46,775 nucleotides of DNA. Source: Streptomyces sp. NRRL F-5727 (GTDB lineage: Bacteria; Actinomycetota; Actinomycetes; Streptomycetales; Streptomycetaceae). The first letter of the stretch is position 1, and the number at the start of each line of letters is the position of its first letter. Positions 7,543-14,522 of this stretch are shown here, in pieces. A program made the position numbers and the translations under genes. The DNA lies in assembly GCF_000719555.1 (NCBI RefSeq), contig NZ_JOGX01000052.1, positions 1 through 46,775 of the forward strand, written 5' to 3'. The notes beneath the pieces were generated by a model that did not search any database, had not been told where the DNA came from, and worked only from the letters and a program-made list of their open reading frames with translations.

Positions 7543-7556
7543 GGAGAATCTTCTCC
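7543..7556. promoter_or_regulatory. Perfect palindrome covering the Lrp ribosome binding site
   Basis: GGAGAA-TC-TTCTCC ends directly before the ATG at 7557 and includes the Shine-Dalgarno GGGGGAGAA. It could be an Lrp half-operator or an RNA hairpin that hides the ribosome binding site; either would give autoregulation. Confidence 0.55.
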
Positions 7557-8012
7557 ATGGACGCACTTGACCGGAAGATTCTGACCGAGCTGCAGCTCGA
7601 CGGCCGCCTGACCATCACCGAACTGGCCGCCCGCGTGCAGCTCAGCGTCTCTCCCTGCCACCGCCGGCTGCGCGACCTCGAACGCGAGGGCGCGATCCGT
7701 GGCTATCGCGCCGTGGTCGACCCCGCCGCCGTCGGCCTGAACTTCGAGGCCCTGGTCTTCGTCACCCTGCGCTGGGAGACCCCCGACACCGTCACGGCCT
7801 TCGAGGACGCCGTGGCCGCCGTGCCCCACGTCCTGCAGGCACAGCGCCTCTTCGGCGAACCCGACTACCTGCTCCGGGTCGCCACCACCGACCTGACCGC
7901 GTTCCAGCAGCTCTACGACCAGCGGCTCGCACGCCTGCCCGGGGTCCAGCGTCTGACGTCCACGCTGGTGATGAAGAACGTCATCGACGACCGGCCGCTG
8001 CCGGAGAGCTGA
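7557..8012 (+). CDS. Lrp/AsnC family transcriptional regulator (LysE neighbour)
   Basis: A 151-residue protein with the standard winged helix-turn-helix (DRKILTELQLDGRLTITELAARVQLSVSPCHRRLRDLEREG) and C-terminal RAM domain (FEALVFVTLRWE to PDYLLRVATTDLTAFQQLY). GEPDYLLRV is the usual effector-binding turn. Divergent from the LysE exporter; by analogy with such pairs it probably senses an amino acid and activates the exporter gene. A palindrome occupies its ribosome binding site. ATG 7557 chosen; upstream in-frame extension has no ribosome binding site. Confidence 0.92.
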   Translation: MDALDRKILTELQLDGRLTITELAARVQLSVSPCHRRLRDLEREGAIRGYRAVVDPAAVGLNFEALVFVTLRWETPDTVTAFEDAVAAVPHVLQAQRLFGEPDYLLRVATTDLTAFQQLYDQRLARLPGVQRLTSTLVMKNVIDDRPLPES

Positions 8013-8084
8013 CCCGCCGCCCGACGGGCGACACGCCGGCCGCGACGGCTCCGGAAGAAAGACCGAAAGAACTTCCGGCGGTGA

Positions 8085-8111
8085 TGTCGAGAATCCGGGT
8101 CCGGCTTCGTC
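8085..8111 (+). promoter_or_regulatory. Candidate ECF42-type promoter
   Basis: TGTCGA (8085-8090) and CGTC (8108-8111) are separated by 17 bases, about 50 bp upstream of the DGPF-protein ATG. From memory, TGTCGA at -35 with a CG(A/T)C-like -10 is the promoter type described for ECF42 sigma factors, and such a sigma factor is the second gene here. This suggests positive autoregulation. Confidence 0.6.
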
Positions 8112-8163
8112 CCCGGTGCGAACGCGGCCAGAATGGGCCGCACCAGCACCGAGGAGAACCACG

Positions 8164-8571
8164 ATGGCCAAGTACCTGCTGCTGAAGCACTACCGAGGCG
8201 CCCCGGCCGCGGTCAACGACGTGCCGATGGACCAGTGGACGCCGGAGGAGATCTCGGCCCACATGCGGTACATGCACGACTTCGCGGCCCGGCTGGAGAA
8301 GACCGGCGAGTTCGTCGACGGTCAGGCGCTCGCCCCCGAGGGGGCATGGGTCCGCTACGACGGCGAGGGGCGCCCGCCGGTCACCGACGGACCGTTCGCG
8401 GAGACCAAGGACCTCATCGCCGGCTGGATGATCATCGACGTGGACGACTACGAGCGCGCCGTCGAACTGGCCGGGGAGCTGTCGGCCGCCCCGGGCGCGG
8501 GCGGCAGGCCGATCCACGAGTGGCTGGAGGTGCGCCCCTTCCTGGCCGCACCGCCCACCATCACGGAGTGA
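8164..8571 (+). CDS. YciI-related DGPF-domain protein
   Basis: A 135-residue ferredoxin-like alpha/beta protein with the signature VTDGPFAETKDLIAGW at about residues 76-91, which defines the DGPF branch of the YCII-related family. The start has GAGGAG upstream. Its stop overlaps a GTG that could begin the next gene, an ECF sigma factor. DGPF genes are the typical partners and targets of ECF42 sigma factors. The biochemical role of the protein is not established; it is cytoplasmic. Confidence 0.9.
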   Translation: MAKYLLLKHYRGAPAAVNDVPMDQWTPEEISAHMRYMHDFAARLEKTGEFVDGQALAPEGAWVRYDGEGRPPVTDGPFAETKDLIAGWMIIDVDDYERAVELAGELSAAPGAGGRPIHEWLEVRPFLAAPPTITE

Positions 8572-8579
8572 CGCCACCC

Positions 8580-9791
8580 ATGGACGAGGCACTGCTCAGG
8601 AGCCTCACCCCGGGCGTCCTCGCCGTCCTCGTCCGCCGCGGAGCCGACTTCGCGGCGGCCGAGGACGCCGTGCAGGACGCCCTGGTCGAGGCGCTCAGGG
8701 CCGGTGCGGCCGGCCCCGCGCCGCACCCCCTCGACGGCGCGTCCTCCCCTGCCCCGAGCGCACCCCCGGGCGGGGCGGACCCGCTCCGGGACCCCAAGGG
8801 CTGGCTGATCACGGTCGCCTGGCGCAGGTTCCTCGACGCGACGCGCGCCGACGCCGCCCGCCGACGGCGTGAGGACCGCGTCGAGGAGGAGCCGACGCCG
8901 GGGCCCGTGCCCGACGTCGACGACACGCTCCAGCTGTACTTCCTGTGCGCGCATCCGTCGCTGACACCGGCGTCGGCGGTGGCGCTCACCCTGCGGGCCG
9001 TCGGCGGGCTGACCACCCGGCAGATCGCCCACGCCTACCTGGTGCCCGAGGCGACCATGGCCCAGAGGATCAGCCGGGCCAAGCGCACCGTCTCCGGGGT
9101 GCGCCTCGACCGGCCCGGAGATGTGGCCACCGTGCTGCGCGTCCTCTATCTCGTCTTCAACGAGGGCTACTCCGGCGACATCGACCTCTCCGCGGAGGCC
9201 ATCCGGCTCACCCGGCAGCTCGCGGCCCGCGTCGACCACCCCGAGGTGTACGGCCTGCTCGCCCTCATGCTGCTCCACCACGCCCGGCGCGCCGCCCGGA
9301 CCGCGTCCGACGGCAGCCTGGTGCCGCTCGCCGAGCAGGACCGCGGCCGCTGGGACACGGCGCTGATCGCCGAGGGCGTCGGGATCCTGCAGGCGGCGCT
9401 CGCCCGCGACCGGCTGGGCGAGTTCCAGGCCCAGGCCGCCGTCGCGGCGCTCCATGCCGACGCGCCCACCGCCGAGGAGACCGACTGGGTGCAGATCGTC
9501 GAGTGGTACGACGAGCTCGCGCGCCTCACGGACAACCCGGTCGTCCGGCTCAACCGCGCGGTCGCCGTGGGCGAGGCCGACGGACCGCGGGCCGGCCTGG
9601 CGGCGCTCGCGGCGCTGGACCCGTCACTGCCCCGGCACGCCGCGGTGGCCGCGTACCTCCACGAACGCGACGGCGACCTGACGACGGCGGCGCGCCTGTA
9701 CGCCGAGGCCGCGCACAAGGCCCCGAACCTCGCGGAGCGCGACCACCTGACCCGTCAGGCGGCCCGCCTCAACGCGCGCCGAGCACGCTGA
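8580..9791 (+). CDS. ECF sigma factor with long C-terminal domain (ECF42 type)
   Basis: A 403-residue RNA polymerase sigma factor. Region 2 lies at about residues 10-90 (DFAAAEDAVQDALVEALRAG, then DPKGWLITVAWRRFLDATRADAARRR). A Pro/Ala/Gly-rich insert of some 25 residues splits it. Region 4 spans about 120-170 (LTTRQIAHAYLVPEATMAQRISRAKRTV). The C-terminal ~200 residues are a TPR-like domain typical of ECF42, which replaces a separate anti-sigma factor in control. Translational coupling to the DGPF gene is tight: GTG 8568 (overlapping the previous stop) is an alternative start to ATG 8580. A hairpin terminator follows. Confidence 0.92.
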   Translation: MDEALLRSLTPGVLAVLVRRGADFAAAEDAVQDALVEALRAGAAGPAPHPLDGASSPAPSAPPGGADPLRDPKGWLITVAWRRFLDATRADAARRRREDRVEEEPTPGPVPDVDDTLQLYFLCAHPSLTPASAVALTLRAVGGLTTRQIAHAYLVPEATMAQRISRAKRTVSGVRLDRPGDVATVLRVLYLVFNEGYSGDIDLSAEAIRLTRQLAARVDHPEVYGLLALMLLHHARRAARTASDGSLVPLAEQDRGRWDTALIAEGVGILQAALARDRLGEFQAQAAVAALHADAPTAEETDWVQIVEWYDELARLTDNPVVRLNRAVAVGEADGPRAGLAALAALDPSLPRHAAVAAYLHERDGDLTTAARLYAEAAHKAPNLAERDHLTRQAARLNARRAR

Positions 9792-9800
9792 GCGGACCAC

Positions 9801-9820
9801 CCGGGCGGCTGACCGCCCGG
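9801..9820. terminator. Hairpin terminator after ECF gene
   Basis: Perfect 8-bp stem CCGGGCGG / CCGCCCGG with a CTGA loop, nine bases after the sigma factor stop. Confidence 0.8.
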
Positions 9821-9866
9821 CCCGGCATTCGCGTCAACTCCCGTTCACCCCTGAGCCGTTGAGGCG

Positions 9867-9882
9867 GTCTATACGCGTAGAC
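9867..9882. promoter_or_regulatory. Inverted repeat upstream of secreted DUF3103-like gene
   Basis: GTCTA-N6-TAGAC in an otherwise gene-free 219-bp gap, 128 bp before the GTG of the downstream secreted protein. The TATACG core is locally AT-rich and could also be part of a promoter. Regulator unknown. Confidence 0.35.
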
Positions 9883-10010
9883 GGATCGTGCTCCATCATG
9901 GTCGCGCTCCACCCCGGCACCACCGCGCACCGGTCGCACATCCGCGGCCGGTGTCTCCGGCGCGCCCTGGCACCCCGGGGCCGCCGTCCGACTTCGCTGG
10001 AGGATGTCTC

Positions 10011-11147
10011 GTGTCCGTCAGAAAGCAGCTCCGCACGGCCCTCTGCGGCCTCGCCCTCACCGGCGTCGTGGTCACCGCCGCGCCCGCCACCGCCGTGGCG
10101 ACGCCCGCCGTGAACAGTGCGGCGAAGAAGTCGCCCGTGACGGCCGCCGAGGACGCCGCCGCCCGCGCGCTGGCCCGCTCGCTCGCCGACTCCGCCTGGC
10201 GGGCCGAGGCGGGCCGGGCCGTCGCGGACGGTACGGAGAGGGGCCTCGGGGCGCTGGCCGGGGGCTCCCGCACCCGGGCCGCGGCGCCGCTCGCCGCCGC
10301 TGTCGCCGCCGCGGACCGCGCCGTCGCCACGGCCAAGGGCCTGCCCGCCGACACGGGCGCCCTGCTCACCGTGACGCTGACCGGCGCCACGCACTCCGGG
10401 CGGGCCCCGCTGGTCGCCGTCGAACCGTCCGACGACGAAGCCACCGCCGTCACCGCCTACGACACGCACGGCCGGGCGCACACGCTGGACGTCTCCCGCA
10501 CGCCCGACGTACCGGTGTACGTCGTCGGCGTCGACGGGGAGAAGGCGGTCGAGGCCGGTACGCGGGTCCTGGAGCGGGAGCTGGCCGCCGCGGGCGTCGC
10601 CACGGCCGCGCCGGACGCGACGACCCCGACGACCTCGGCGACCTCGGCGAGCAGCACCGGCTTCTGGACCTCCCGCATCACCTCGGTGCGCCTCGACGAC
10701 GACAAGGAGACGTGGATCAAGGGCGATGCCGAGATCTTCAGCATCGTCAGCGGCTTCGGACTCGACGGCAAGGTCCGCGTCGACACGGTGACCCACCCGT
10801 ACCTCGACGACGCGGGGACCACGTACCACCCGAACCAGATCCTGGTGAACTGGTCGCTGTACAAGTACAACCTGGCCGACGCCGTGATGATGGAGGACGA
10901 CGGCGACACCGACTACTCGGCCCTGGCCAAGGCCATCGCCGCCGCGCTGCTGACCATCGCGGACCTCGGCGCGTACATCCCGCTGGTCGATCCGGTCGTG
11001 GACGCCGTCCCGTCCTCCTTCTGGACCGACGACGCCGACTTCGTGGACGCCTGGTACACGCTCGCCCGGGAGATGACGGGCACCCGAGACGGGGCCGGCG
11101 CCAACGGCCGGTTCACCTTCGACCGGTACTGGGTCTCCGCACTCTGA
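10011..11147 (+). CDS. Secreted protein resembling DUF3103
   Basis: A 378-residue exported protein. GTG 10011 is preceded by GGAGGA at ideal spacing. The first ~30 residues form a signal peptide (VRKQL, hydrophobic core, APATAVA cleavage region). Next comes an Ala-rich helical segment (AAEDAAARALARSLADSAW, about 45-65), a beta-rich middle (LLTVTLTGATH, PVYVVGVDGE) and a C-terminal domain with SSTGFWTSRITSVRLDDD, HPNQILVNWSLYKYNLADAVMMEDDGDTDY and a hydrophobic stretch (ALAKAIAAALLTIADLGAYI). The layout resembles DUF3103 proteins, but I cannot confirm it. No catalytic motif is evident. A stand-alone transcription unit. Confidence 0.75.
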   Translation: MSVRKQLRTALCGLALTGVVVTAAPATAVATPAVNSAAKKSPVTAAEDAAARALARSLADSAWRAEAGRAVADGTERGLGALAGGSRTRAAAPLAAAVAAADRAVATAKGLPADTGALLTVTLTGATHSGRAPLVAVEPSDDEATAVTAYDTHGRAHTLDVSRTPDVPVYVVGVDGEKAVEAGTRVLERELAAAGVATAAPDATTPTTSATSASSTGFWTSRITSVRLDDDKETWIKGDAEIFSIVSGFGLDGKVRVDTVTHPYLDDAGTTYHPNQILVNWSLYKYNLADAVMMEDDGDTDYSALAKAIAAALLTIADLGAYIPLVDPVVDAVPSSFWTDDADFVDAWYTLAREMTGTRDGAGANGRFTFDRYWVSAL

Positions 11148-11187
11148 CGACCGCCGCGTTCAGGAGGGCGCCGACGACCGAGCCGAC

Positions 11188-11205
11188 TGTCAGTCCCTCC
11201 TGACA
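11188..11205. promoter_or_regulatory. Inverted repeat just upstream of NUDIX gene
   Basis: TGTCAG-N6-CTGACA, ending 10 bases before the NUDIX ATG. Part of it can also pair with CAGGAGGG at 11161-11168, which would form a terminator for the previous gene. So either an operator or a terminator arm. Confidence 0.4.
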
Positions 11206-11215
11206 CCCTGTACGC

Positions 11216-11848
11216 ATGACCGCGATCGGCGATCCGCTCGCCTCCCGCCCCGACACCGACCGACCGCGCGCCCGCCTGCTGGACCTGGTCGGCGCCATCG
11301 AACCCTGGGACGACCTGGAGCGCGCCCACCTGGCGACCGCCGCGGAGTGGATCACCGGCGGCGCACCGCTCTACCGGGTGCGCGCACCGGACGTGCCCCC
11401 GATGCACCTGGTGTGCTACTTCGTCGTCCACGACGGGGCACGCGGACAGCTGCTGCTCACCGCCCACCGCAAAGCGGGACTGTGGCTGCCCGCCGGCGGT
11501 CACGTCGAGCCGGACGAGGACCCCTGGGACACGGTGGTCCGCGAATGCCGGGAGGAGCTGTCCCTCCGGGCCACGGCCTCGTCGCTCACCGGCGAGCGCC
11601 CGCTCTTCCTCACCGTCACCCGCACGCGGGAACAGGATCCCCACACCGACGTCGCGCTCTGGTACGTCCTCGACGCGGACGCCGACTCCGTCACCACGTA
11701 CGACGAGGGCGAGTTCGAGGCGATCAGATGGCTGACGAAGGAACAGGTCCTCCAGGAGCCCGTCGACCGGCTCGACCCCCACATGCACCGCTTCACCCAC
11801 AAACTCAGGCGGCGGGGTCGGGGAGGGGCCGGCGCCAGTCGCCCGTAG
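11216..11848 (+). CDS. NUDIX hydrolase
   Basis: A 210-residue protein with a complete Nudix box at about residues 97-119 (GGHVEPDEDPWDTVVRECREEL). It holds the G-x5-E-x7-R-E-x-x-E-E metal-binding pattern. It hydrolyses a nucleoside diphosphate linked to another moiety; the substrate cannot be told. The N-terminal ~60 residues (WDDLERAHLATAAEWITGGAPLYR) are a helical extension common in Streptomyces members. The last 44 bases overlap the end of the convergent downstream gene, so each 3' end is coding on both strands. Confidence 0.92.
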   Translation: MTAIGDPLASRPDTDRPRARLLDLVGAIEPWDDLERAHLATAAEWITGGAPLYRVRAPDVPPMHLVCYFVVHDGARGQLLLTAHRKAGLWLPAGGHVEPDEDPWDTVVRECREELSLRATASSLTGERPLFLTVTRTREQDPHTDVALWYVLDADADSVTTYDEGEFEAIRWLTKEQVLQEPVDRLDPHMHRFTHKLRRRGRGGAGASRP

Positions 11849-12182
11849 TTCTGCGGAGGATCCGGCGGGCCAGGGTGCGCACCTCGGTCCAGGTCCGGTC
11901 GGTGACCAGGGATTCGGCCCAGAGACCGGCGCGGTCGGCGGCGGTGAGCTCGGCCAGGCGGCGGCCGAGTTCCTGGAGGTCACGGGTGTCCTCGGGGGCG
12001 AGGACTCCGCGCTCCGCGAGTCCCTCGGAGATCCGGCAGACCAGTTCCACCTCCTCGACGACGGACGCCGTGTCCAGGTCCCGGCCGGTCAGCCAGGCGC
12101 TCTGGTCCTCGGGGTCGGCGGCGAGGAGGGCCATCCAGCGCAGCGTCCACGTCCGCAGGCGCTCGTCGTTGAGGAGGTTCAT
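11805..12182 (-). CDS. Hypothetical helical protein, 125 aa
   Basis: Predicted to be all helical, with Arg/Leu/Glu-rich heptad-like spacing (ELVCRISEGLAERGVLAP, LQELGRRLAELTAADRAGLWAESL). No signal or membrane segment. The 3' end overlaps the NUDIX gene by 44 bp on the other strand. The frame has the expected GC3 bias and an ATG start. I do not recognise the family. Confidence 0.6.
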   Translation of the reverse strand: MNLLNDERLRTWTLRWMALLAADPEDQSAWLTGRDLDTASVVEEVELVCRISEGLAERGVLAPEDTRDLQELGRRLAELTAADRAGLWAESLVTDRTWTEVRTLARRILRRTTGDWRRPLPDPAA

Positions 12183-12255
12183 GGCTGCACGATCTCACCG
12201 GGCGGGAACGGGCCCCGCGTCGACCCCTCAGCAGTCGGCCCCCGCAGACGGCTCC

Positions 12256-13779
12256 TCAGCAGCGGATGTCGGTGGCCGGCCGTTCTCCCGTCAGCAGGAA
12301 CCGGGTGACGGTGCGGTCGCCGCAGGCGTTGCCCGCTCCGCCGGCGCTCACGAGGTAGACGCCGTGGCCGCCGCGGTCGACCGAGACCATCCGGGCACGG
12401 TCTCCGAGCGCCTCGCGCATCTTCAGGCCGGAGGAGTGCGGGGTGGACGGGTCCCGCAGGTTCTGGATCATGAGGATGTTCGATGGGCCCTCGTCGGTGA
12501 GGCGGACCGGCTTCTCCACCGCGCCGCCCTTCCAGAAGGCGCAGGGCGTGACGTTGACGGGCATGCCGCCGGTCAGCGGGTGCCGGGCGCGGTCGGCTGC
12601 CACCGCACGGGCGTACGCCGGTACGGAACGGGGCCAGTCGACGTCGTTGCAGACGACGCCCACGGTGACCGCCGCGGCCTCGTCCGGCATCGCGCCGGAC
12701 AGCTCCGGCGGCAGCACGGGCACGGCCTGCGGGTCCCGAGCCTGGGCGGCGAGCCGCGCGAAACCGGGGAAGGCGGCGTCGGAGTAGAGCGCGAGCTGAA
12801 GCGCCTGGCGGAAGGCGGCTCCGGTGAGCGGCGCGCCGGGCACGGCGGTGGTGCGGGGCGCCCGGTCGAGCCGCGCCGCGAGGTCGAGGACGAGCGCCCG
12901 TACGGCCTCCGGGGTGTCGGCGAGCCGCAGGCCCTCCGCCGCGCGGTCCGGGTGGGACGCCCAGGCGGCGAAGTCCGGGAAGCGGTCCTCGGCGCCCTTC
13001 GCCATGTCGGCGAGCCAGCCGTACGCGACCCGGCGCGGGTCCGGGTCGGCGCTGCTGTCCAGGACCCAGCGGTCGGTGCGCCCGGGGTGCTCCTGCGCGT
13101 ACCGGGCGGCGACATAGGTCCCGTACGAGTTGGCCCACGCCGACAGCCGCTCCTCGCCGAGCGCCTGTCGCAGCAGCTCCATGTCCCGCACCTGGTTGGC
13201 GGTGGTGAGGCTGCGCAGCACGGGGCCGCCGTCGCGGGCGCAGGCTTCGGCGATCCGCCGCGCCCGCTCGGCGTTGGCGCCGATGGACCCGTCGTCGCCC
13301 GGCCAGGACCGCAGGGTCAGCATCCACCGGTCCCGCTCCGCGAGCCCGCACCGCGCCTTCGTCGAACCGCCGACGCCGCGCGGGTCGAAGGCAACCAGGT
13401 CGTACACCCCGCCGGTCTCCTTCGCGAGCGCGGCCCCCTTCTGCGCGAGCCGCTGCACCCCGGAGCTCCCGGGCCCGCCCGGGATCACGAGCAGCGTGCC
13501 GCGGCGGGCCTCCGGGCGGGTGCCGGCGAGGCGGGACACGGCGAGTTCGACGCGGGGGCCGTCGGGGTCGGCGTGGTCGAGCGGCACGGAGAGGACGGCG
13601 CACCGCTGCCCCTCGGCCGGTTTCACCGAGGCGGCACATTCGCCCCACTGGAGCCGGCCGCCGGAGGCGGCGCCGGTCGCGCTCGCGGGGCCGGTCGAGG
13701 CGACGAGGCCGGCGGAGGCGAGTGCGGCGACGGAGAGGACGGAGGCGGCGAGGGAGGTACGTACGCGGCGTGTTGTCAT
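12256..13779 (-). CDS. Secreted alpha/beta hydrolase, S33 tripeptidyl aminopeptidase-like
   Basis: A 507-residue exported protein resembling Streptomyces tripeptidyl aminopeptidases (family S33, TAP/SlpD type). It has a signal peptide (about 1-35), the oxyanion-loop LLVIPGGPGSSG at about 97-107, FDPRGVGGST (131-140), the nucleophile region and a C-terminal TAP domain with the catalytic His near SVDRGGHGVYL. Acid region: NLRDPSTP. The usual G-x-S-Y-G elbow is A216-N-S218-Y-G220, so the first glycine is replaced by alanine. Cysteines in ECA, RCGL, VCND, PCAF and the last residues suggest disulfides. ATG 13779 is preceded by GGTGGAG. Confidence 0.9.
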   Translation of the reverse strand: MTTRRVRTSLAASVLSVAALASAGLVASTGPASATGAASGGRLQWGECAASVKPAEGQRCAVLSVPLDHADPDGPRVELAVSRLAGTRPEARRGTLLVIPGGPGSSGVQRLAQKGAALAKETGGVYDLVAFDPRGVGGSTKARCGLAERDRWMLTLRSWPGDDGSIGANAERARRIAEACARDGGPVLRSLTTANQVRDMELLRQALGEERLSAWANSYGTYVAARYAQEHPGRTDRWVLDSSADPDPRRVAYGWLADMAKGAEDRFPDFAAWASHPDRAAEGLRLADTPEAVRALVLDLAARLDRAPRTTAVPGAPLTGAAFRQALQLALYSDAAFPGFARLAAQARDPQAVPVLPPELSGAMPDEAAAVTVGVVCNDVDWPRSVPAYARAVAADRARHPLTGGMPVNVTPCAFWKGGAVEKPVRLTDEGPSNILMIQNLRDPSTPHSSGLKMREALGDRARMVSVDRGGHGVYLVSAGGAGNACGDRTVTRFLLTGERPATDIRC

Positions 13780-13927
13780 GGCTCCACCCTGCCGTCCCGC
13801 GACCGGACGCCCCATCAGGCCACCGGGCCATTCGGGGTGGGGTCAACCCCCGTGTGCGACAGTCCCGTTGTCCCCAGGGGTCTGACGAGCCGGGAGTTCT
13901 GGGCGGAGTTCGTGCCGCACGCCGACG

Positions 13928-14446
13928 TCAGGGAAAGTACAGGCCCGCCTTCTCCAGCACATGGCCCGTGAACATCGCGCCCCAGACCACCCGGCCCCGG
14001 TACATCGTGGTCCGGACGGTGTCCGGGGCTGTCTGGACCGTGACGGGACGGCTGACGACGGTCGTGTCGATGGTCCGCGCGTCCTGCGCTGCCCACTGGG
14101 CGGCGGCCGGATCGACGTACGGGCTCACGAGGGCGGGCAGCACCAGGGTCACGTTGCGGGCGCCCGGTATGCCGCCGCGCAGGCTCTTCGCCCGGCTCAT
14201 GGCCCAGACGGTGAACTCCTCCAGGGTGACGACGTCGACCTGGGGCACGGCCGCGGCGAAGACGAACAGCTCGGACTTCGTCCCGAACCAGCGCGCCTTG
14301 CGGTCCGCGCGCTGCGCGGCCACGACCGGGCGGCCGTTCCACTCCGGCGACGTCACCGCGCAGCCGTCGGCCGTCAGGCGCCCGGCGAGGCCCGCCAGGT
14401 ACGTGCCCGCCGCGTCGGCGGTCGCGTCAGATGCATGCTGAGTCAT
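13928..14446 (-). CDS. Conserved hypothetical protein, 172 aa
   Basis: A soluble protein with an N-terminal helix (TYLAGLAGRLTADG) followed by mixed alpha/beta segments (RWFGTKSELFVFAAAVPQVDVVTLEEFTVWAMSRAKS; GARNVTLVLPALVS). A hydrophobic C-terminal segment (VVWGAMFTGHVLEKAGLYF) is too short and broken for a sure membrane span. It resembles actinobacterial conserved proteins without known function. Same orientation as the monooxygenase upstream but separated from it by 76 bp and a terminator-like hairpin. Confidence 0.7.
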   Translation of the reverse strand: MTQHASDATADAAGTYLAGLAGRLTADGCAVTSPEWNGRPVVAAQRADRKARWFGTKSELFVFAAAVPQVDVVTLEEFTVWAMSRAKSLRGGIPGARNVTLVLPALVSPYVDPAAAQWAAQDARTIDTTVVSRPVTVQTAPDTVRTTMYRGRVVWGAMFTGHVLEKAGLYFP

Positions 14447-14502
14447 GACAGCAGATCCTCCAACACCCCACGGAGGGCGGGGAAGAGGAGTGCGACACGA
14501 AC

Positions 14503-14519
14503 CCGCCGGCCGCCGGCGG
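14503..14519 (-). terminator. Hairpin after the flavin monooxygenase gene
   Basis: Perfect 7-bp stem CCGCCGG / CCGGCGG with a three-base loop, three bases beyond the monooxygenase stop in the direction of transcription. Confidence 0.6.
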
Positions 14520-14522
14520 ACG

